A stretch of DNA of 64,000 bases, from NCBI RefSeq assembly GCF_003143975.1, contig NZ_QFVR01000004.1, positions 124,001 to 188,000 of the forward strand, read 5' to 3'. Positions 10,488 through 20,031 of the stretch are shown here, piece after piece (the stretch's first letter is position 1; each line of letters opens with the position of its first letter). The notes beneath the pieces were generated by a model. The model worked only from the letters and a program-made list of their open reading frames with translations, ran no database searches and had not been told where the DNA came from. The stretch is from Kurthia sibirica. Its GTDB lineage: Bacteria; Bacillota; Bacilli; Bacillales_A; Planococcaceae. A program made the translations under genes and the position numbers.

Positions 10488-11429
10488 TTAATAATTTGAA
10501 CAAATCGCTTTCAGTTCAGCGATTAGTTCATCCGCCTCAGCCCAATCGTAAATCGTTGCACCCGAAGCATATGGGTGGCCGCCACCTCGATATTTTTTAG
10601 CCAATGTATTAATGACCATACCTTTTGAACGTAAACGAATGCGTATTTGATTCTTTTCTTCGACGAAAATAGCCCAAGCCAAAATACCTTTAACATGCCC
10701 GAGTGAACTAACTAAAGCACTTGTCTCACTTGCTGTCACACCAAATTTATTTAGTATATCTAGTGGCAGCTTAATATAGGCTGCACCATGCTCATCCATA
10801 ACGAAATTTTGATAAATATATCCTTGTAATTGAACAAGTCCCGCACTCAATTCATACATTCCATCAAAAAGGGCTGTGCGATCAAATTTATATTGTACAA
10901 GTCGACTAACTGTTGAGAAAGTTTCCTCCGTTGCACTCGGATAAATAAAACGACCTGTATCGCCTACGATTCCAGCAAATAGGAAACGTGCAGCATCTTG
11001 ATTCATTCGCCAAGACAATTGCAATTCCGCTTCCTCAAAAAGATTAAAAATCATCTCAGAACATGAGCTAGCATCCGTATTTACCCATGTGAGATCTCCA
11101 TAGGCATCATCGTTTGGATGATGATCAATTTTGATAAGCATTGCACCATTTAAATAACGCTGATCATCGATTCGCTCTTGATTTGCTGTGTCGGTAACAA
11201 TGACTAACGCACCATTATATACTTCATCTGCAACAATATCTGGTTGGCCTAGATAACTTAATGATGTATCGTGTTGACCCGTACGATATACCTTTTTATG
11301 TGGATAATTCAATTCGATTAATGCACCTAAACCCATCTGCGAACCGTATGCATCTTCATCTGGGCGTATATGTCGATGAATAATAATTGTGTCATATTTT
11401 TGAATAGCTTCAATAATTGCAGTTTTCAT
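10488..11429 (-). CDS. nrnA: DHH-family oligoribonuclease / pAp phosphatase NrnA
   Basis: A 313-residue member of the DHH/DHHA1 phosphoesterases. Catalytic motifs are RHIRPDEDAYGSQ (motif I), VIVTDTANQERID (motif II) and IDHHPNDD (DHH). The C-terminal substrate-binding DHHA1 domain ends in RSKGMVINTLAKKYRGGGHPYASGA. NrnA degrades nano-RNAs of 2-5 nucleotides and hydrolyses 3'-phosphoadenosine 5'-phosphate in the cytosol. It lies directly upstream of dnaE on the same strand. The ribosome site AAAGGAG supports the ATG. Confidence 0.93.
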   Translation of the reverse strand: MKTAIIEAIQKYDTIIIHRHIRPDEDAYGSQMGLGALIELNYPHKKVYRTGQHDTSLSYLGQPDIVADEVYNGALVIVTDTANQERIDDQRYLNGAMLIKIDHHPNDDAYGDLTWVNTDASSCSEMIFNLFEEAELQLSWRMNQDAARFLFAGIVGDTGRFIYPSATEETFSTVSRLVQYKFDRTALFDGMYELSAGLVQLQGYIYQNFVMDEHGAAYIKLPLDILNKFGVTASETSALVSSLGHVKGILAWAIFVEEKNQIRIRLRSKGMVINTLAKKYRGGGHPYASGATIYDWAEADELIAELKAICSNY

Positions 11430-11533
11430 TTGGTGGGCTCCTTTTCATTCACTCGCTTTCACCCCTAAAAACATGTAAAATAAACTTTATATAGAAAGTA
11501 TGGCATTTATTAGTACATAATAGGAGGAATAGA

Positions 11534-11845
11534 ATGAACATTATTAATATTATTTTAGCAGTTTTTATTATACTTGCGGTTGTTTCTTATTTATATTTCA
11601 AAACAAAACAATTCCGTACGGCGCTACCAATTCGCAAAAAATGGTATCAAAATCGCGCCGGTCAGTCATTAGGTGCTTTCGTCATGCTATTTGGCATCAA
11701 TCAAATAGTACTCTATCAATCAGCCATTACGATAATAGTATGTATTATTTTTATTGCTCTCGGTTCTTTGACGATTGCTCATTATTCAAAGCGAGTAAAA
11801 CATTACGGTCAATTCATTAAAGAAGAAGCCGCACTAAATCAATAA
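11534..11845 (+). CDS. ytpI: YtpI-like small membrane protein
   Basis: A 103-residue protein with an N-terminal membrane segment (NIILAVFIILAVVSYLYF), a basic stretch (KTKQFRTALPIRKKWYQNRAGQ), then two hydrophobic segments (LGAFVMLFGINQIVLY, AITIIVCIIFIALGSLTI). It matches the YtpI family by size, topology and location between nrnA and ytoI. The function is unknown. The start ATG follows AGGAGG. It is transcribed away from nrnA and ends at a shared bidirectional terminator with ytoI. Confidence 0.82.
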   Translation: MNIINIILAVFIILAVVSYLYFKTKQFRTALPIRKKWYQNRAGQSLGAFVMLFGINQIVLYQSAITIIVCIIFIALGSLTIAHYSKRVKHYGQFIKEEAALNQ

Positions 11846-11846
11846 T

Positions 11847-11902
11847 AAAAGCTATCTCATGCAATGAATGATTCATTCAATTGTAGAGATAGCTTTATTT
11901 TT
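11847..11902. terminator. Bidirectional terminator between ytpI and ytoI
   Basis: AAAGCTATCTC and GAGATAGCTTT pair across a loop that itself contains an inverted ATGAATGATTCAT. T-rich tracts follow in both directions. Confidence 0.85.
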
Positions 11903-13213
11903 TTATCGCTCTAATAATTGGAAAGTAACTAAGGCCTTACATACGAGTACTTCATCGCTATATACTTCGAAATCTATCTTCACAAACTTGCGACTCATAT
12001 CTAATATTTTTGGTAATACTTGAATGGTTTTTTCCATTTGTACAGGCTTCATGAAATAAATCGTCATATTTTCGACAACGCTATCTCCACGCTTTGTCTT
12101 TTTCAGTGCTTGTGCACCTGACTCGACAAGTAACGTCGTAAAAGCACCATATGAAATAGCACCAAATTGATTGGTCATCTGTGGTGTTACGGTAAATTCT
12201 ACTGTCGTATCTTCATCGTCGACATCCAACTTCATCTCATTTTTAACGAGATCATCAATTGTTTCACCATGCTGTGGCTGACGTTGTGCCATCTGCATTG
12301 CTTTTAAAACATCTTGACGACTGACAACACCTTGTAAAAGCCCATGATCATCTGTAACAGGTAACAAATCGATACCTTCCCAAATCATACGGTGTCCAGC
12401 AGTTGCTACACTTGTTTTCATCGTGACAGTAATTGGATTTCTTGTCATCAAACGATCGATGGAATCGACTTCTTGTTTGCCAATCACATCTTTTGATGTC
12501 ACGATTCCGACGGTTTTCTTTTGTTTGTCAACTACAGGATAACCGCCATGTGTCGTGCGTGAATTTAATTCATTAAACTCACGTACTGTATCTGTCGAGC
12601 GCAAATAGGAGGTATCTTCGATTGCCACGACAATATCCTCGATTAAAAGAATTTCTTTTTTTATAAGCTGATCGTATATTGCACGGTTAATCATCGTCGC
12701 GACGGTAAACGTATCATAGCTTGAAGAAATAATAGGTAAATCCAATTCATCTGCCAAAGCTTTGGCCTCGTCATCTGCTTCAAAACCACCTGTTAGTAAT
12801 ACCGCTGCACCCGCTTCTAATGCTTTCGCATGTGCATTCGTACGATTTCCGACTATTAATAAACTGCCGGCATCTGTATAGCGCATCATATCGTCTAACT
12901 TCATCGCACCAATAACAAATTTCGTTAGCGTTTTATGCAGACCACTTTTACCACCCAATACTTGGCCATCAACAATATTAACGATTTCTGCAAACGTTAA
13001 ACGTTCAATATTTTCTTTTTTCTTTTTTTCAATACGAATTGTACCTACGCGCTCAATCGTACTTACGAGCCTTCTATTTTCAGCCTCTTTAATCGCTCGA
13101 TAAGCCGTTCCTTCGCTGACCGACATATCTTTCGCAATTTGGCGTACAGAAATTTTGTCACCAACTGGTAGCGTTTCGATATACTGAATTATCTTTTCAT
13201 GTTTTGTTGCCAA
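11903..13213 (-). CDS. ytoI: YtoI-type protein: HTH, DRTGG, CBS pair and hotdog domains
   Basis: A 436-residue multidomain protein. Residues 1-60 are a winged HTH (ISVRQIAKDMSVSEGTAYRAIKEAE), about 80-190 a DRTGG-like domain (LLIVGNRTNAHAKALEAGAAVLLTGGF), about 195-310 a CBS pair (GGYPVVDKQKKTVGIVTSKDVIG, MTRNPITVTM, LQGVVSRQDVLKAM), and about 325-436 a hotdog thioesterase-like domain (FGAISYGAFTTLLVESGAQALKK). The combination suggests a nucleotide- or CoA-sensing regulator; the true role is unknown. A TTG start at 13213 (MATKHEKI) is preferred because the GTG three codons earlier is part of the ribosome site AGGTGA. Confidence 0.85.
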   Translation of the reverse strand: MATKHEKIIQYIETLPVGDKISVRQIAKDMSVSEGTAYRAIKEAENRRLVSTIERVGTIRIEKKKKENIERLTFAEIVNIVDGQVLGGKSGLHKTLTKFVIGAMKLDDMMRYTDAGSLLIVGNRTNAHAKALEAGAAVLLTGGFEADDEAKALADELDLPIISSSYDTFTVATMINRAIYDQLIKKEILLIEDIVVAIEDTSYLRSTDTVREFNELNSRTTHGGYPVVDKQKKTVGIVTSKDVIGKQEVDSIDRLMTRNPITVTMKTSVATAGHRMIWEGIDLLPVTDDHGLLQGVVSRQDVLKAMQMAQRQPQHGETIDDLVKNEMKLDVDDEDTTVEFTVTPQMTNQFGAISYGAFTTLLVESGAQALKKTKRGDSVVENMTIYFMKPVQMEKTIQVLPKILDMSRKFVKIDFEVYSDEVLVCKALVTFQLLER

Positions 13214-13346
13214 AAAAATCACCTATTTTCCAACGTCATTGTAACTTTAGTGTACCATATTTCTCATGAATTTGACTTGTTTTTCATGACATAAAGTTAT
13301 TAATTAGTACAGTTAGTAAGCTTTTTTTTAAAAAAAGTAGCTGTTT

Positions 13347-14027
13347 TTAAATTTCCAGAGACTGTCCTGGCAACATTATATGCACATCTGCATCTTTTAC
13401 AAGCTCTTTAAATTTATGTGGATCCTGCTTTATTACAGGAAAAGTATTGTAATGAATTGGTACAACGTTTTTAGGGTGTAAAAATGTCGTTGCTACTGCT
13501 GCATCCTCAATCCCCATCGTAAAGTTGTCACCGATTGGTAAAAAGGCAATATCAATCTCATTCATCTCCCCAATCAACTTCATATCTCCGAATAATGCGG
13601 TGTCTCCGGCATGATAAACCGTTTTGCCCTCTGCTTTAAATAGAATACCACTAGGCATCCCCGTATAAATCATGTCATTATTCTCCTTTACATAACATGA
13701 GCCATGAAATGCTTGCGTTAATTTTACTGTACCAAAATCAAAATTATATGCACCGCCAACACCCATATTATGCACCCGTACACCTTGCCATGATAAATAA
13801 TCCGCCAATTCATTTGGTGCGACAACTAATGCGTTATTTGCTTTGGCAATTTGCACCGTATCACCTACATGATCATTGTGACCATGCGTCAATAAAATAA
13901 CATCTGGACTTTGATCTTCCACCTTTAAATCCGTTAAGCTATTACCGGTAATAAAAGGATCAATTAAAATAGTTTTACCTGCTGTTTGAATCTTGACAAC
14001 AGAGTGGCCATGGTAAGAAATTTTCAT
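13347..14027 (-). CDS. ytkL: UPF0173 metal-dependent hydrolase
   Basis: A 226-residue metallo-beta-lactamase-fold protein. It begins [19 protein letters not shown] and has the metal-binding signature [13 protein letters not shown], the second site [13 protein letters not shown], and a late histidine in VPIHYNTFP. This is the compact UPF0173/YtkL family, related in sequence to RNase-like and L-ascorbate-6-phosphate lactonase hydrolases, but its substrate is not known. The ribosome site GAGGAGG precedes the ATG. It is monocistronic or ends a short transcript, with divergent peptidase gene upstream. Confidence 0.9.
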   Translation of the reverse strand: MKISYHGHSVVKIQTAGKTILIDPFITGNSLTDLKVEDQSPDVILLTHGHNDHVGDTVQIAKANNALVVAPNELADYLSWQGVRVHNMGVGGAYNFDFGTVKLTQAFHGSCYVKENNDMIYTGMPSGILFKAEGKTVYHAGDTALFGDMKLIGEMNEIDIAFLPIGDNFTMGIEDAAVATTFLHPKNVVPIHYNTFPVIKQDPHKFKELVKDADVHIMLPGQSLEI

Positions 14028-14298
14028 TTGTATTCCTCCTCATATATTAATAGTAAACAATATCCGTAAAATTACTCATTTCGGTGAAACTTTGATAAAC
14101 TGTTCATTGAGTATTACTTGAATTACTAATCAGTAAAGCTTGTTAAACGAAATTTCGAATGTCTCATCTTATTAGTACCATATTTCAGTGAAATATTGAA
14201 ATGATTTACACGATTCAATCAATTTTCTCTTAAAGACACTACTATGCCAAATTTGAAGACTACCATTCCGTTTTTTAAATTTAAGGAGGCGCTTGAAC

Positions 14299-15399
14299 AT
14301 GACATCAAAAATTGAAGTTATTCAAAATCATTTAAAAGAACAAAATCTTGAAGCTGCATTTATTACAACACCGGAAAACGTATTTTACTTATCTGGATTT
14401 AATAGTGATCCACATGAACGACTATTAGGAATTATGATTTTCAAAGATGCTGCACCATTTATGATTTGCCCTAAAATGGAAGTACCAGATGCTAAGGCTG
14501 CTGGCTGGAAATTTGAAGTAATCGGTCATGATGATCAAGAAAATGCTTGGGAACTATTAGCAAACAATGCTGCTAAAACAACTCCAGCTATGACAACTTT
14601 AGCAATCGAAAAGTCACATTTAACGGTTGAACGTTTAGAAACATTACAACGTTTTTATCCAAACACAAACTTTACTGGAATCGATCAATTATTAACAGAT
14701 ATGCGTATTGTTAAATCTCAAGATGAACTAGTAAAATTACGTGAAGCAGCTAAACTTGCTGATTTTGCTATCCAAGTAGGGTGTGACGAATTAGCAGAAG
14801 GTAAAACAGAACTTGAAGTGTTATCTGCAATCGAAGCTGCCGTTCTGAAAAAGGGCTATTATATGTCGTTTGATACAATGGTATTAACCGGCTTAAATGC
14901 TGCTTCTCCACATGGTACACCGGGCAACACGAAAATCAAAAAAGGGGATCTAGTATTATTTGATTTGGGTGTTGTATATGAAGGGTACTGTTCAGATATC
15001 ACACGTACCGTTGCATTCGGTGAACCTGCAGCTGACCAAAAGGCCGTTTATGAAGCCGTATTAAATGCCAATAAAGCAGCCATCGCATTAGCTAAACCAG
15101 GCGTGCGTGCTATGGATCTTGATAAAGCCGCCCGCGATGAAATTTCACAAGCTGGTTTTGGTGACTATTTCACTCACCGCCTTGGGCATGGTTTAGGTAT
15201 CGGTCTTCATGAAATCCCATCTATTCATGGTACAAATGAATTACCATTGATTGAAGGTATGGTTTTCACAATTGAACCAGGTGTCTATAAATCAGATACC
15301 GCCGGCGTTCGCATCGAAGACGATGTTGTCGTAACAGCAGATGGTTTAGAGATTCTGACTACTTTCCCGAAAGAATTACAAATAATCACAGTAAAATAA
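14299..15399 (+). CDS. M24-family Xaa-Pro dipeptidase/aminopeptidase
   Basis: A 366-residue metallopeptidase. Residues 1-130 form the creatinase N-terminal domain (AAFITTPENVFYLSGF). The catalytic pita-bread domain supplies metal ligands in LFDLGVVYEGYCSDITRT (two Asp), HRLGHGLGIGLHEIPS (His), FTIEPGVYK (Glu) and AGVRIEDDVVVT (Glu), all intact. It likely removes residues from peptides with proline in second position in the cytosol. The ATG at 14299 is nine bases after GGAGG; the upstream TTG is too close. It ends at a strong terminator and appears monocistronic. Confidence 0.92.
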   Translation: MTSKIEVIQNHLKEQNLEAAFITTPENVFYLSGFNSDPHERLLGIMIFKDAAPFMICPKMEVPDAKAAGWKFEVIGHDDQENAWELLANNAAKTTPAMTTLAIEKSHLTVERLETLQRFYPNTNFTGIDQLLTDMRIVKSQDELVKLREAAKLADFAIQVGCDELAEGKTELEVLSAIEAAVLKKGYYMSFDTMVLTGLNAASPHGTPGNTKIKKGDLVLFDLGVVYEGYCSDITRTVAFGEPAADQKAVYEAVLNANKAAIALAKPGVRAMDLDKAARDEISQAGFGDYFTHRLGHGLGIGLHEIPSIHGTNELPLIEGMVFTIEPGVYKSDTAGVRIEDDVVVTADGLEILTTFPKELQIITVK

Positions 15400-15411
15400 G
15401 AAGACCACACC

Positions 15412-15454
15412 AACCTGCCAACAAGTATCTTTAACACTTGTTGGCAGGTTTTTA
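15412..15454 (+). terminator. Terminator of the M24 peptidase gene
   Basis: AACCTGCCAACAAGT pairs with ACTTGTTGGCAGGTT around ATCTTTAAC and is followed by TTTTTAT, a near-perfect intrinsic terminator. Confidence 0.93.
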
Positions 15455-15508
15455 TGTGTTTTCTTCACGTTAAATTTACCGATTACACTTGCTAGTAAGT
15501 AGGCCATT

Positions 15509-15575
15509 AAAAAAAGAGTTACTCACAGATTTTCAGCAACCCGATCGGCTTGTGAAAATTCTATAGAGTAACTCT
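15509..15575 (-). terminator. ald terminator
   Basis: On the minus strand AGAGTTACTC pairs with GAGTAACTCT, with an inner stem TTTTCA/TGAAAA, and is followed by seven T residues. Confidence 0.9.
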
Positions 15576-15587
15576 GCGGTGTGAAAT

Positions 15588-16709
15588 TTATGCTTCTACT
15601 GCTAGTAGGCTATCTGCTGTTACATAGTTATGTCCTAATGCCTCTGCAACTGCTTCAAATGTTACATGGCCTGCTAAAGTGTTAAGCCCTTTTTTTAGCG
15701 CTTCATTCTGCAAGCATGCTTGTACATAACCCTTGTTTGCAATTTGCACTGCATAAGGAACCGTGTTATTTGTTAATGCCATTGTAGAAGTACGTGGCAC
15801 AGCTCCAGGCATATTTGCCACAGCATAATGAACTACACCATGCTTGATGTATGTAGGATCATCATGTGTTGTGATACGATCTGAAGTGGCAAAAATACCG
15901 CCCTGATCAATCGCAATATCCACAACGACAGAACCTGGAGACATGGATTTAATCATATCTTCAGATACTAATTTTGGTGCTTTTGCTCCTGGTATTAATA
16001 CGGCACCAATTACTAAATCAGAACTTTTTACTGATTCTGCAATATTGTATGGGTTAGAGATTAGTGTCTGAATGCTTGAACCGAATTGATAATCAAGCTC
16101 GCGTAAGCGCTCTGGACTCAAGTCGATTACAGTGACTTCTGCACCCATACCTACTGCGATTTGCGCTGCATTTGCACCTGCGATTCCGCCACCAATTACG
16201 GTAACTTTACCACGGGAAACACCTGGTACGCCGGCAAGTAGAATCCCTTTGCCGCCCTCTTGTTTTTCTAAATATTGTGCACCGATTTGAGTTGCCATAC
16301 GACCTGCTACTTCACTCATAGGAGTTAGTAGTGGTAATGAACGATTTGGTAATTGAACCGTCTCATATGCAATTGCAGTAACTTTTTTATCCAGTAAAGC
16401 CTGTGTAAGAGCGGCTTCTGGAGCTAAATGTAAATATGTGAATAAAATTAAATCCTCTTTAAAGAAGCCATATTCGGCTGCTACAGGTTCTTTTACTTTC
16501 ATCACCATGTCGACATGCCAAGCTGCTGCTTGATCGACAATGACTGCGCCTGCTTCAATATATTCTTCATCTGTGAATCCAGAACCAATGCCCGCGCCCT
16601 TTTCAACTACTACTTCGTGACCAGAAACTCTAAAGTTTACTACGCCTGCTGGTGTGATGGCTACACGGTTTTCATTATTCTTGATTTCCATTGGAATACC
16701 AATTTTCAT
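15588..16709 (-). CDS. ald: Alanine dehydrogenase
   Basis: A 373-residue NAD-dependent enzyme interconverting L-alanine and pyruvate plus ammonia; in Bacillus it supports alanine use and sporulation. Motifs: [19 protein letters not shown] at the N-terminus (substrate Arg), [14 protein letters not shown] with the substrate-binding Lys, TYLHLAPE with the catalytic His, the NAD-binding [28 protein letters not shown] (Rossmann), [18 protein letters not shown], and [15 protein letters not shown]. Length is typical. It lies alone between two terminators. Confidence 0.97.
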   Translation of the reverse strand: MKIGIPMEIKNNENRVAITPAGVVNFRVSGHEVVVEKGAGIGSGFTDEEYIEAGAVIVDQAAAWHVDMVMKVKEPVAAEYGFFKEDLILFTYLHLAPEAALTQALLDKKVTAIAYETVQLPNRSLPLLTPMSEVAGRMATQIGAQYLEKQEGGKGILLAGVPGVSRGKVTVIGGGIAGANAAQIAVGMGAEVTVIDLSPERLRELDYQFGSSIQTLISNPYNIAESVKSSDLVIGAVLIPGAKAPKLVSEDMIKSMSPGSVVVDIAIDQGGIFATSDRITTHDDPTYIKHGVVHYAVANMPGAVPRTSTMALTNNTVPYAVQIANKGYVQACLQNEALKKGLNTLAGHVTFEAVAEALGHNYVTADSLLAVEA

Positions 16710-17118
16710 GATTCATCCTCCTAATAGATAAAAATAGTATCGATTACCAATATGCGGTAATTATAACAACTTGAAACAACTTCATTCTAACAGATTTTAA
16801 GTCGTATTTGTGACTTTTCTTTAAATATTTCGAAATAACATTTTAGCGATTCATAGAAAAACTATTTAAACGCAGATATTCGCGTTTTAAAGAGTATCTT
16901 AAACAATTAATCGTCAGAATCTTCAGTCTAATAAAATTATATCACCATATTTATTTATCTGTAATTTATTAGTATCGTCATTTTTGTAAACGCTTTAATA
17001 GTTGAAGGCGACTCTAGTAAAATTTCACTATTTCTTCTAATTTGATAGAAAATAGAGGGATTATTGGGTATAAGTAGAATGTTATAATAGTGTTAGAAAA
17101 ATAGAGGAGGAATATATA
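16710..17118. promoter_or_regulatory. ald/usp divergent intergenic region with a cre-like site
   Basis: No gene is seen in this AT-rich interval. TTGTAAACGCTTTAA at 16984-16998 matches the cre consensus except for one position near its 3' end. A TATAAT hexamer near 17087, about 30 bases before the usp start, is a plausible -10, but no good -35 accompanies it. GGGTAT just upstream of that hexamer resembles a SigB -10, yet no SigB -35 was found at the right distance. Confidence 0.45.
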
Positions 17119-17565
17119 ATGGCAACTTATAATAATATCATCGTAGCAGTAGACGGATCGGCTGAAGCAGAATATGCATTCAATAAAGCAGTTGAGGTGG
17201 CGCAACGTAACGATGCTACATTACATTTAGTAAATATTATTGACACTCGCTCATTCTCAGCAATCGAAGCGTATGACCGCTCAATTGCTGAACGTGCACA
17301 AAGCTTCGCAGAGGAAAAACTTGCTGAGTATAAAGAAATCGCTTCTAAAGCTGGTCTTGAAAAAGTGAATACTTTAATCGAGTACGGTTCTCCTAAAACT
17401 ATGATTACAAAAGATATTTCTAAAAAAACAGTTGCAGATTTAATCGTCTGTGGCGCAACAGGACTTAATGCTGTTGAACGTTTCCTAATTGGTAGCGTTT
17501 CTGAAAGCATCGTTCGCTCAGCACATTGTGACGTATTAGTTGTACGTACACCAGCTGCTGATTAA
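17119..17565 (+). CDS. Universal stress protein (UspA family)
   Basis: A 148-residue cytosolic UspA-fold protein. It starts YNNIIVAVDGSAEAEYAFNKA and ends with GATGLNAVERFLIGSVSESIVRSAHCDVLVVR. The G-x2-G-x9-G-S pattern is the ATP-binding signature of nucleotide-binding Usp proteins. Its specific role is unknown; members help survival under starvation or oxidative stress. The start ATG follows GAGGAGG. It is monocistronic, ended by a hairpin shared with the convergent liv operon, and may be under CcpA control through the cre-like site 120 bases upstream. Confidence 0.92.
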   Translation: MATYNNIIVAVDGSAEAEYAFNKAVEVAQRNDATLHLVNIIDTRSFSAIEAYDRSIAERAQSFAEEKLAEYKEIASKAGLEKVNTLIEYGSPKTMITKDISKKTVADLIVCGATGLNAVERFLIGSVSESIVRSAHCDVLVVRTPAAD

Positions 17566-17580
17566 TCGTATGGACAAATG

Positions 17581-17626
17581 AGAGAAATCACCACTGTGTT
17601 AAACAGTTGGAGATTTCTCTTTTTTA
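17581..17626. terminator. Bidirectional terminator between usp and livF
   Basis: AGAGAAATC pairs with GATTTCTCT around a loop with a further CTGT/ACAG pairing, followed by TTTTTTAT on the plus strand. It lies at the end of livF on the minus strand. Confidence 0.85.
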
Positions 17627-18328
17627 TATACCTAAATAAGCTTTTTTCAAAAAAGGATCCTCTGCAAGTTTTGCTGCTTCACCATGTAAAATACATTTAC
17701 CATTCTCTAATACGAAAGCATAATCAGCAATCGCTAAAGACTGTTTAACATTTTGTTCTACTACTAACAAAGTAACACCACTTTTATTGATACTAATAAG
17801 ATTTTGTAAGAGATCTCTAATGAGAATAGGTGCTAATCCTAAAGATAGTTCATCTATTATTAATAATTTGGGCTCCGCCATCAAGCCACGTCCAATTGCA
17901 CACATTTGTTGTTGCCCGCCGCTCATTTCTCCAGCTAAATGATTTTTAAATTCACGTAACATTGGAAAAATTGTATATACTTTTTCAAGATTATTTTTCA
18001 TATTTTTTCTTGCACGCTTCGCATATGCGCCCAATAGTAAATTCTCTTCGATTGTCATATAGTTAAATAGTTTTCTACCCTCTGGTACTTGTACTAAGCC
18101 CAGATCAACGATTTCATTTGGCTCCATTTTAGACAGATCTTTGCCAAATAGCATAATGCTCCCCTTGGTTATTTTATATAGTCCTGATAATGCATTAATC
18201 ACGCTTGATTTACCAGCTGCATTCGCACCCAGTAAAGCAACAATACTGCCTTCGGGGACAGCGAGTGATACATCCCATAACACTTGTACTTCTCCGTACT
18301 GTAAATCAATATTATTCACCTTAAGCAA
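17624..18328 (-). CDS. livF: Liv-type ABC transporter ATP-binding protein LivF
   Basis: A 234-residue ATPase of the hydrophobic amino acid uptake family. Walker A is LGANAAGKSSVINAL (most relatives have GANGAGKTT), the Q-loop region is VQVPEGRKLF, the signature is EMSGGQQQMCAIGRGLM, and Walker B is LLIIDELSLGLAP with the switch histidine region replaced by VVEQNVKQ, as usual for LivF. It overlaps livG by eight bases and is the last gene of the operon. It energises import through LivH/LivM. Confidence 0.93.
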   Translation of the reverse strand: MLKVNNIDLQYGEVQVLWDVSLAVPEGSIVALLGANAAGKSSVINALSGLYKITKGSIMLFGKDLSKMEPNEIVDLGLVQVPEGRKLFNYMTIEENLLLGAYAKRARKNMKNNLEKVYTIFPMLREFKNHLAGEMSGGQQQMCAIGRGLMAEPKLLIIDELSLGLAPILIRDLLQNLISINKSGVTLLVVEQNVKQSLAIADYAFVLENGKCILHGEAAKLAEDPFLKKAYLGI

Positions 18329-19040
18329 TTGTCATCTCCTCCCCAAAATAGGCCTTGATTACTTCTGGATGATTAGCGACTTCTCGTGGACAGCCTTCAG
18401 CAATTTTCTGACCATAATTAATGACCACAATATGATCACAAATCGTCATGACAACCTCCATAATATGTTCAATAATCACAATTGTCATACCTTCATCACG
18501 TAAGGTGAGTACCAATGGCAATAACTCCTTAACTTCACTCGTATTCAAACCAGCCATCACCTCATCAAGCAGCAATAATTTTGGTTTTGTCGCGAGTGCT
18601 CGTGCAATTTCCATTCTTTTTTTCTCAGCTAAAGTTAAACTACTCCCTATATATGTCGCTTTTTTCTGTAAACCTACCTTTGTCAAAATAGACATCGCGT
18701 ATTTTAGTACGTCCTCTTTTGACGTGATGGTGTTAAAAGCACCAACCATTACATTTTCTAATACGGAGAGGCTGGCAAATGGCTTTACTACTTGATAGGT
18801 TCTTCCAATGCCACTTTTACATAATGTATAGCATTTCATCTTTGTACTATTTCGACCATTAAAATAGATTGCGCCACTATCCGGTTTAAAGCTACCAGAA
18901 ATCAAATTAAATAATGTCGTTTTGCCTGCTCCATTTGGACCAATGACGCCAAAAATCTGACCTTTTTCAACAGAAAAACTTAACTCATTGACGGCCTTTA
19001 CACCTTGGAATTGTTTGCAAACATTTTCAATTTTCAACAT
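18321..19040 (-). CDS. livG: Liv-type ABC transporter ATP-binding protein LivG
   Basis: A 239-residue ATPase: Walker A IGPNGAGKTTLFNLISG, Q-loop IGRTYQVVKPF, a LivG-type signature SSLTLAEKKRMEIARALA, Walker B LLLLDEVMAGLN, and switch IEHIMEVVMTICDHIVVINYG. Length is slightly below E. coli LivG. Its ATG is one base after the livM stop. It would pair with LivF as the heterodimeric motor of the importer. Confidence 0.94.
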   Translation of the reverse strand: MLKIENVCKQFQGVKAVNELSFSVEKGQIFGVIGPNGAGKTTLFNLISGSFKPDSGAIYFNGRNSTKMKCYTLCKSGIGRTYQVVKPFASLSVLENVMVGAFNTITSKEDVLKYAMSILTKVGLQKKATYIGSSLTLAEKKRMEIARALATKPKLLLLDEVMAGLNTSEVKELLPLVLTLRDEGMTIVIIEHIMEVVMTICDHIVVINYGQKIAEGCPREVANHPEVIKAYFGEEMTIA

Positions 19041-19041
19041 C

Positions 19042-20031
19042 TCAATTACCCGCTCCTTTACTGCTATCTTTCACAAAAAACCGCAACCATAGCTTTTTCA
19101 AAATGGGGTATAATCCGTTTGGCGTTATTATAATGATGACGATCAGCAAAACGCCATATATAAAATAATTCATACCATGAATTTCTGGGAATGTAGCACG
19201 TAAGAGTTCATTTAATGGAATAACAATAAACGCACCTAGTAATGGTCCAAATACGGTCCCCATTCCACCCACAATGGCAATGAGTGCTACTTGAGCTGAA
19301 ATATTAATATTAAAAACGGATTCTGGTTCGAAAAACAAAATAAATTGTGCATAAAATACGCCAACAATGCCTGTAATGCTAGCACTGAGAATTAAGGCAT
19401 ACATTTTATATTTTGTCGCATTTATACCTAGTGTTTTTGCTGCATCTTCGTCCTCGCGAATCGCTTTTAAATAATAGCCCATCTTATTACGATCAATACA
19501 GTATGTAATGAATAGTGTTACTACTAGCAATAGTAAAATTAATAAATAATATGTATCAAATTTTTGGAAAATCATATTTGTAAAACTAGGATCAAATTTA
19601 ATATTAATTCCGACTGATCCATTTGTCAGCTCACGCCAATAAAGTGCCAGATGCCTTGCAACTTCAGCAAAAGCAATTGTTGCCAGTGTAAAGAATGGTC
19701 CCTTTAAACGAAATGTTGGCAATCCAATGATTGCACAAAGAATAATACAAACAGCAACAACAATAATCATGCCTAACCATGGCGAAATCCCATAATTTAT
19801 ATGGAGGATTGTAGCTGTATATGCACCTATACCAAAAAATAAAGCATGCCCTAAAGATAATTGCCCGGCATACCCTCCCAGTAAATTCCATGCTGTAGCA
19901 ATTGTTGCATACATGAGAATTTGAATGAGTACATTAAGTATAAATTGATCGTCTAATACGATTGGTGACAGGATTAGAATGACTAATAATACGAATAATA
20001 TCCCGTTGAAAATTTTGAGATTTCTCTTCAT
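19042..20031 (-). CDS. livM: Liv-type ABC transporter permease LivM
   Basis: A 329-residue membrane permease with about nine to ten hydrophobic segments. The hallmark LivM motifs are seen: TIATAWNLLGGYAGQLSLGHALFFGIGAYT (first third), LKGPFFTLATIAFAEVARH, KMGYYLKAIREDEDAAKTLGIN (coupling loop) and ALIAIVGGMGTVFGPLLGAF. Its ATG overlaps the livH stop by four bases (ATGA). It forms the heteromeric channel with LivH. Confidence 0.94.
   Translation of the reverse strand: MKRNLKIFNGILFVLLVILILSPIVLDDQFILNVLIQILMYATIATAWNLLGGYAGQLSLGHALFFGIGAYTATILHINYGISPWLGMIIVVAVCIILCAIIGLPTFRLKGPFFTLATIAFAEVARHLALYWRELTNGSVGINIKFDPSFTNMIFQKFDTYYLLILLLLVVTLFITYCIDRNKMGYYLKAIREDEDAAKTLGINATKYKMYALILSASITGIVGVFYAQFILFFEPESVFNINISAQVALIAIVGGMGTVFGPLLGAFIVIPLNELLRATFPEIHGMNYFIYGVLLIVIIIITPNGLYPILKKLWLRFFVKDSSKGAGN

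Noticed and set aside
17070-17095. Possible SigB promoter (GGGTAT) before the usp gene
   Set aside because: No SigB -35 (GTTT-like) is found at the required distance.
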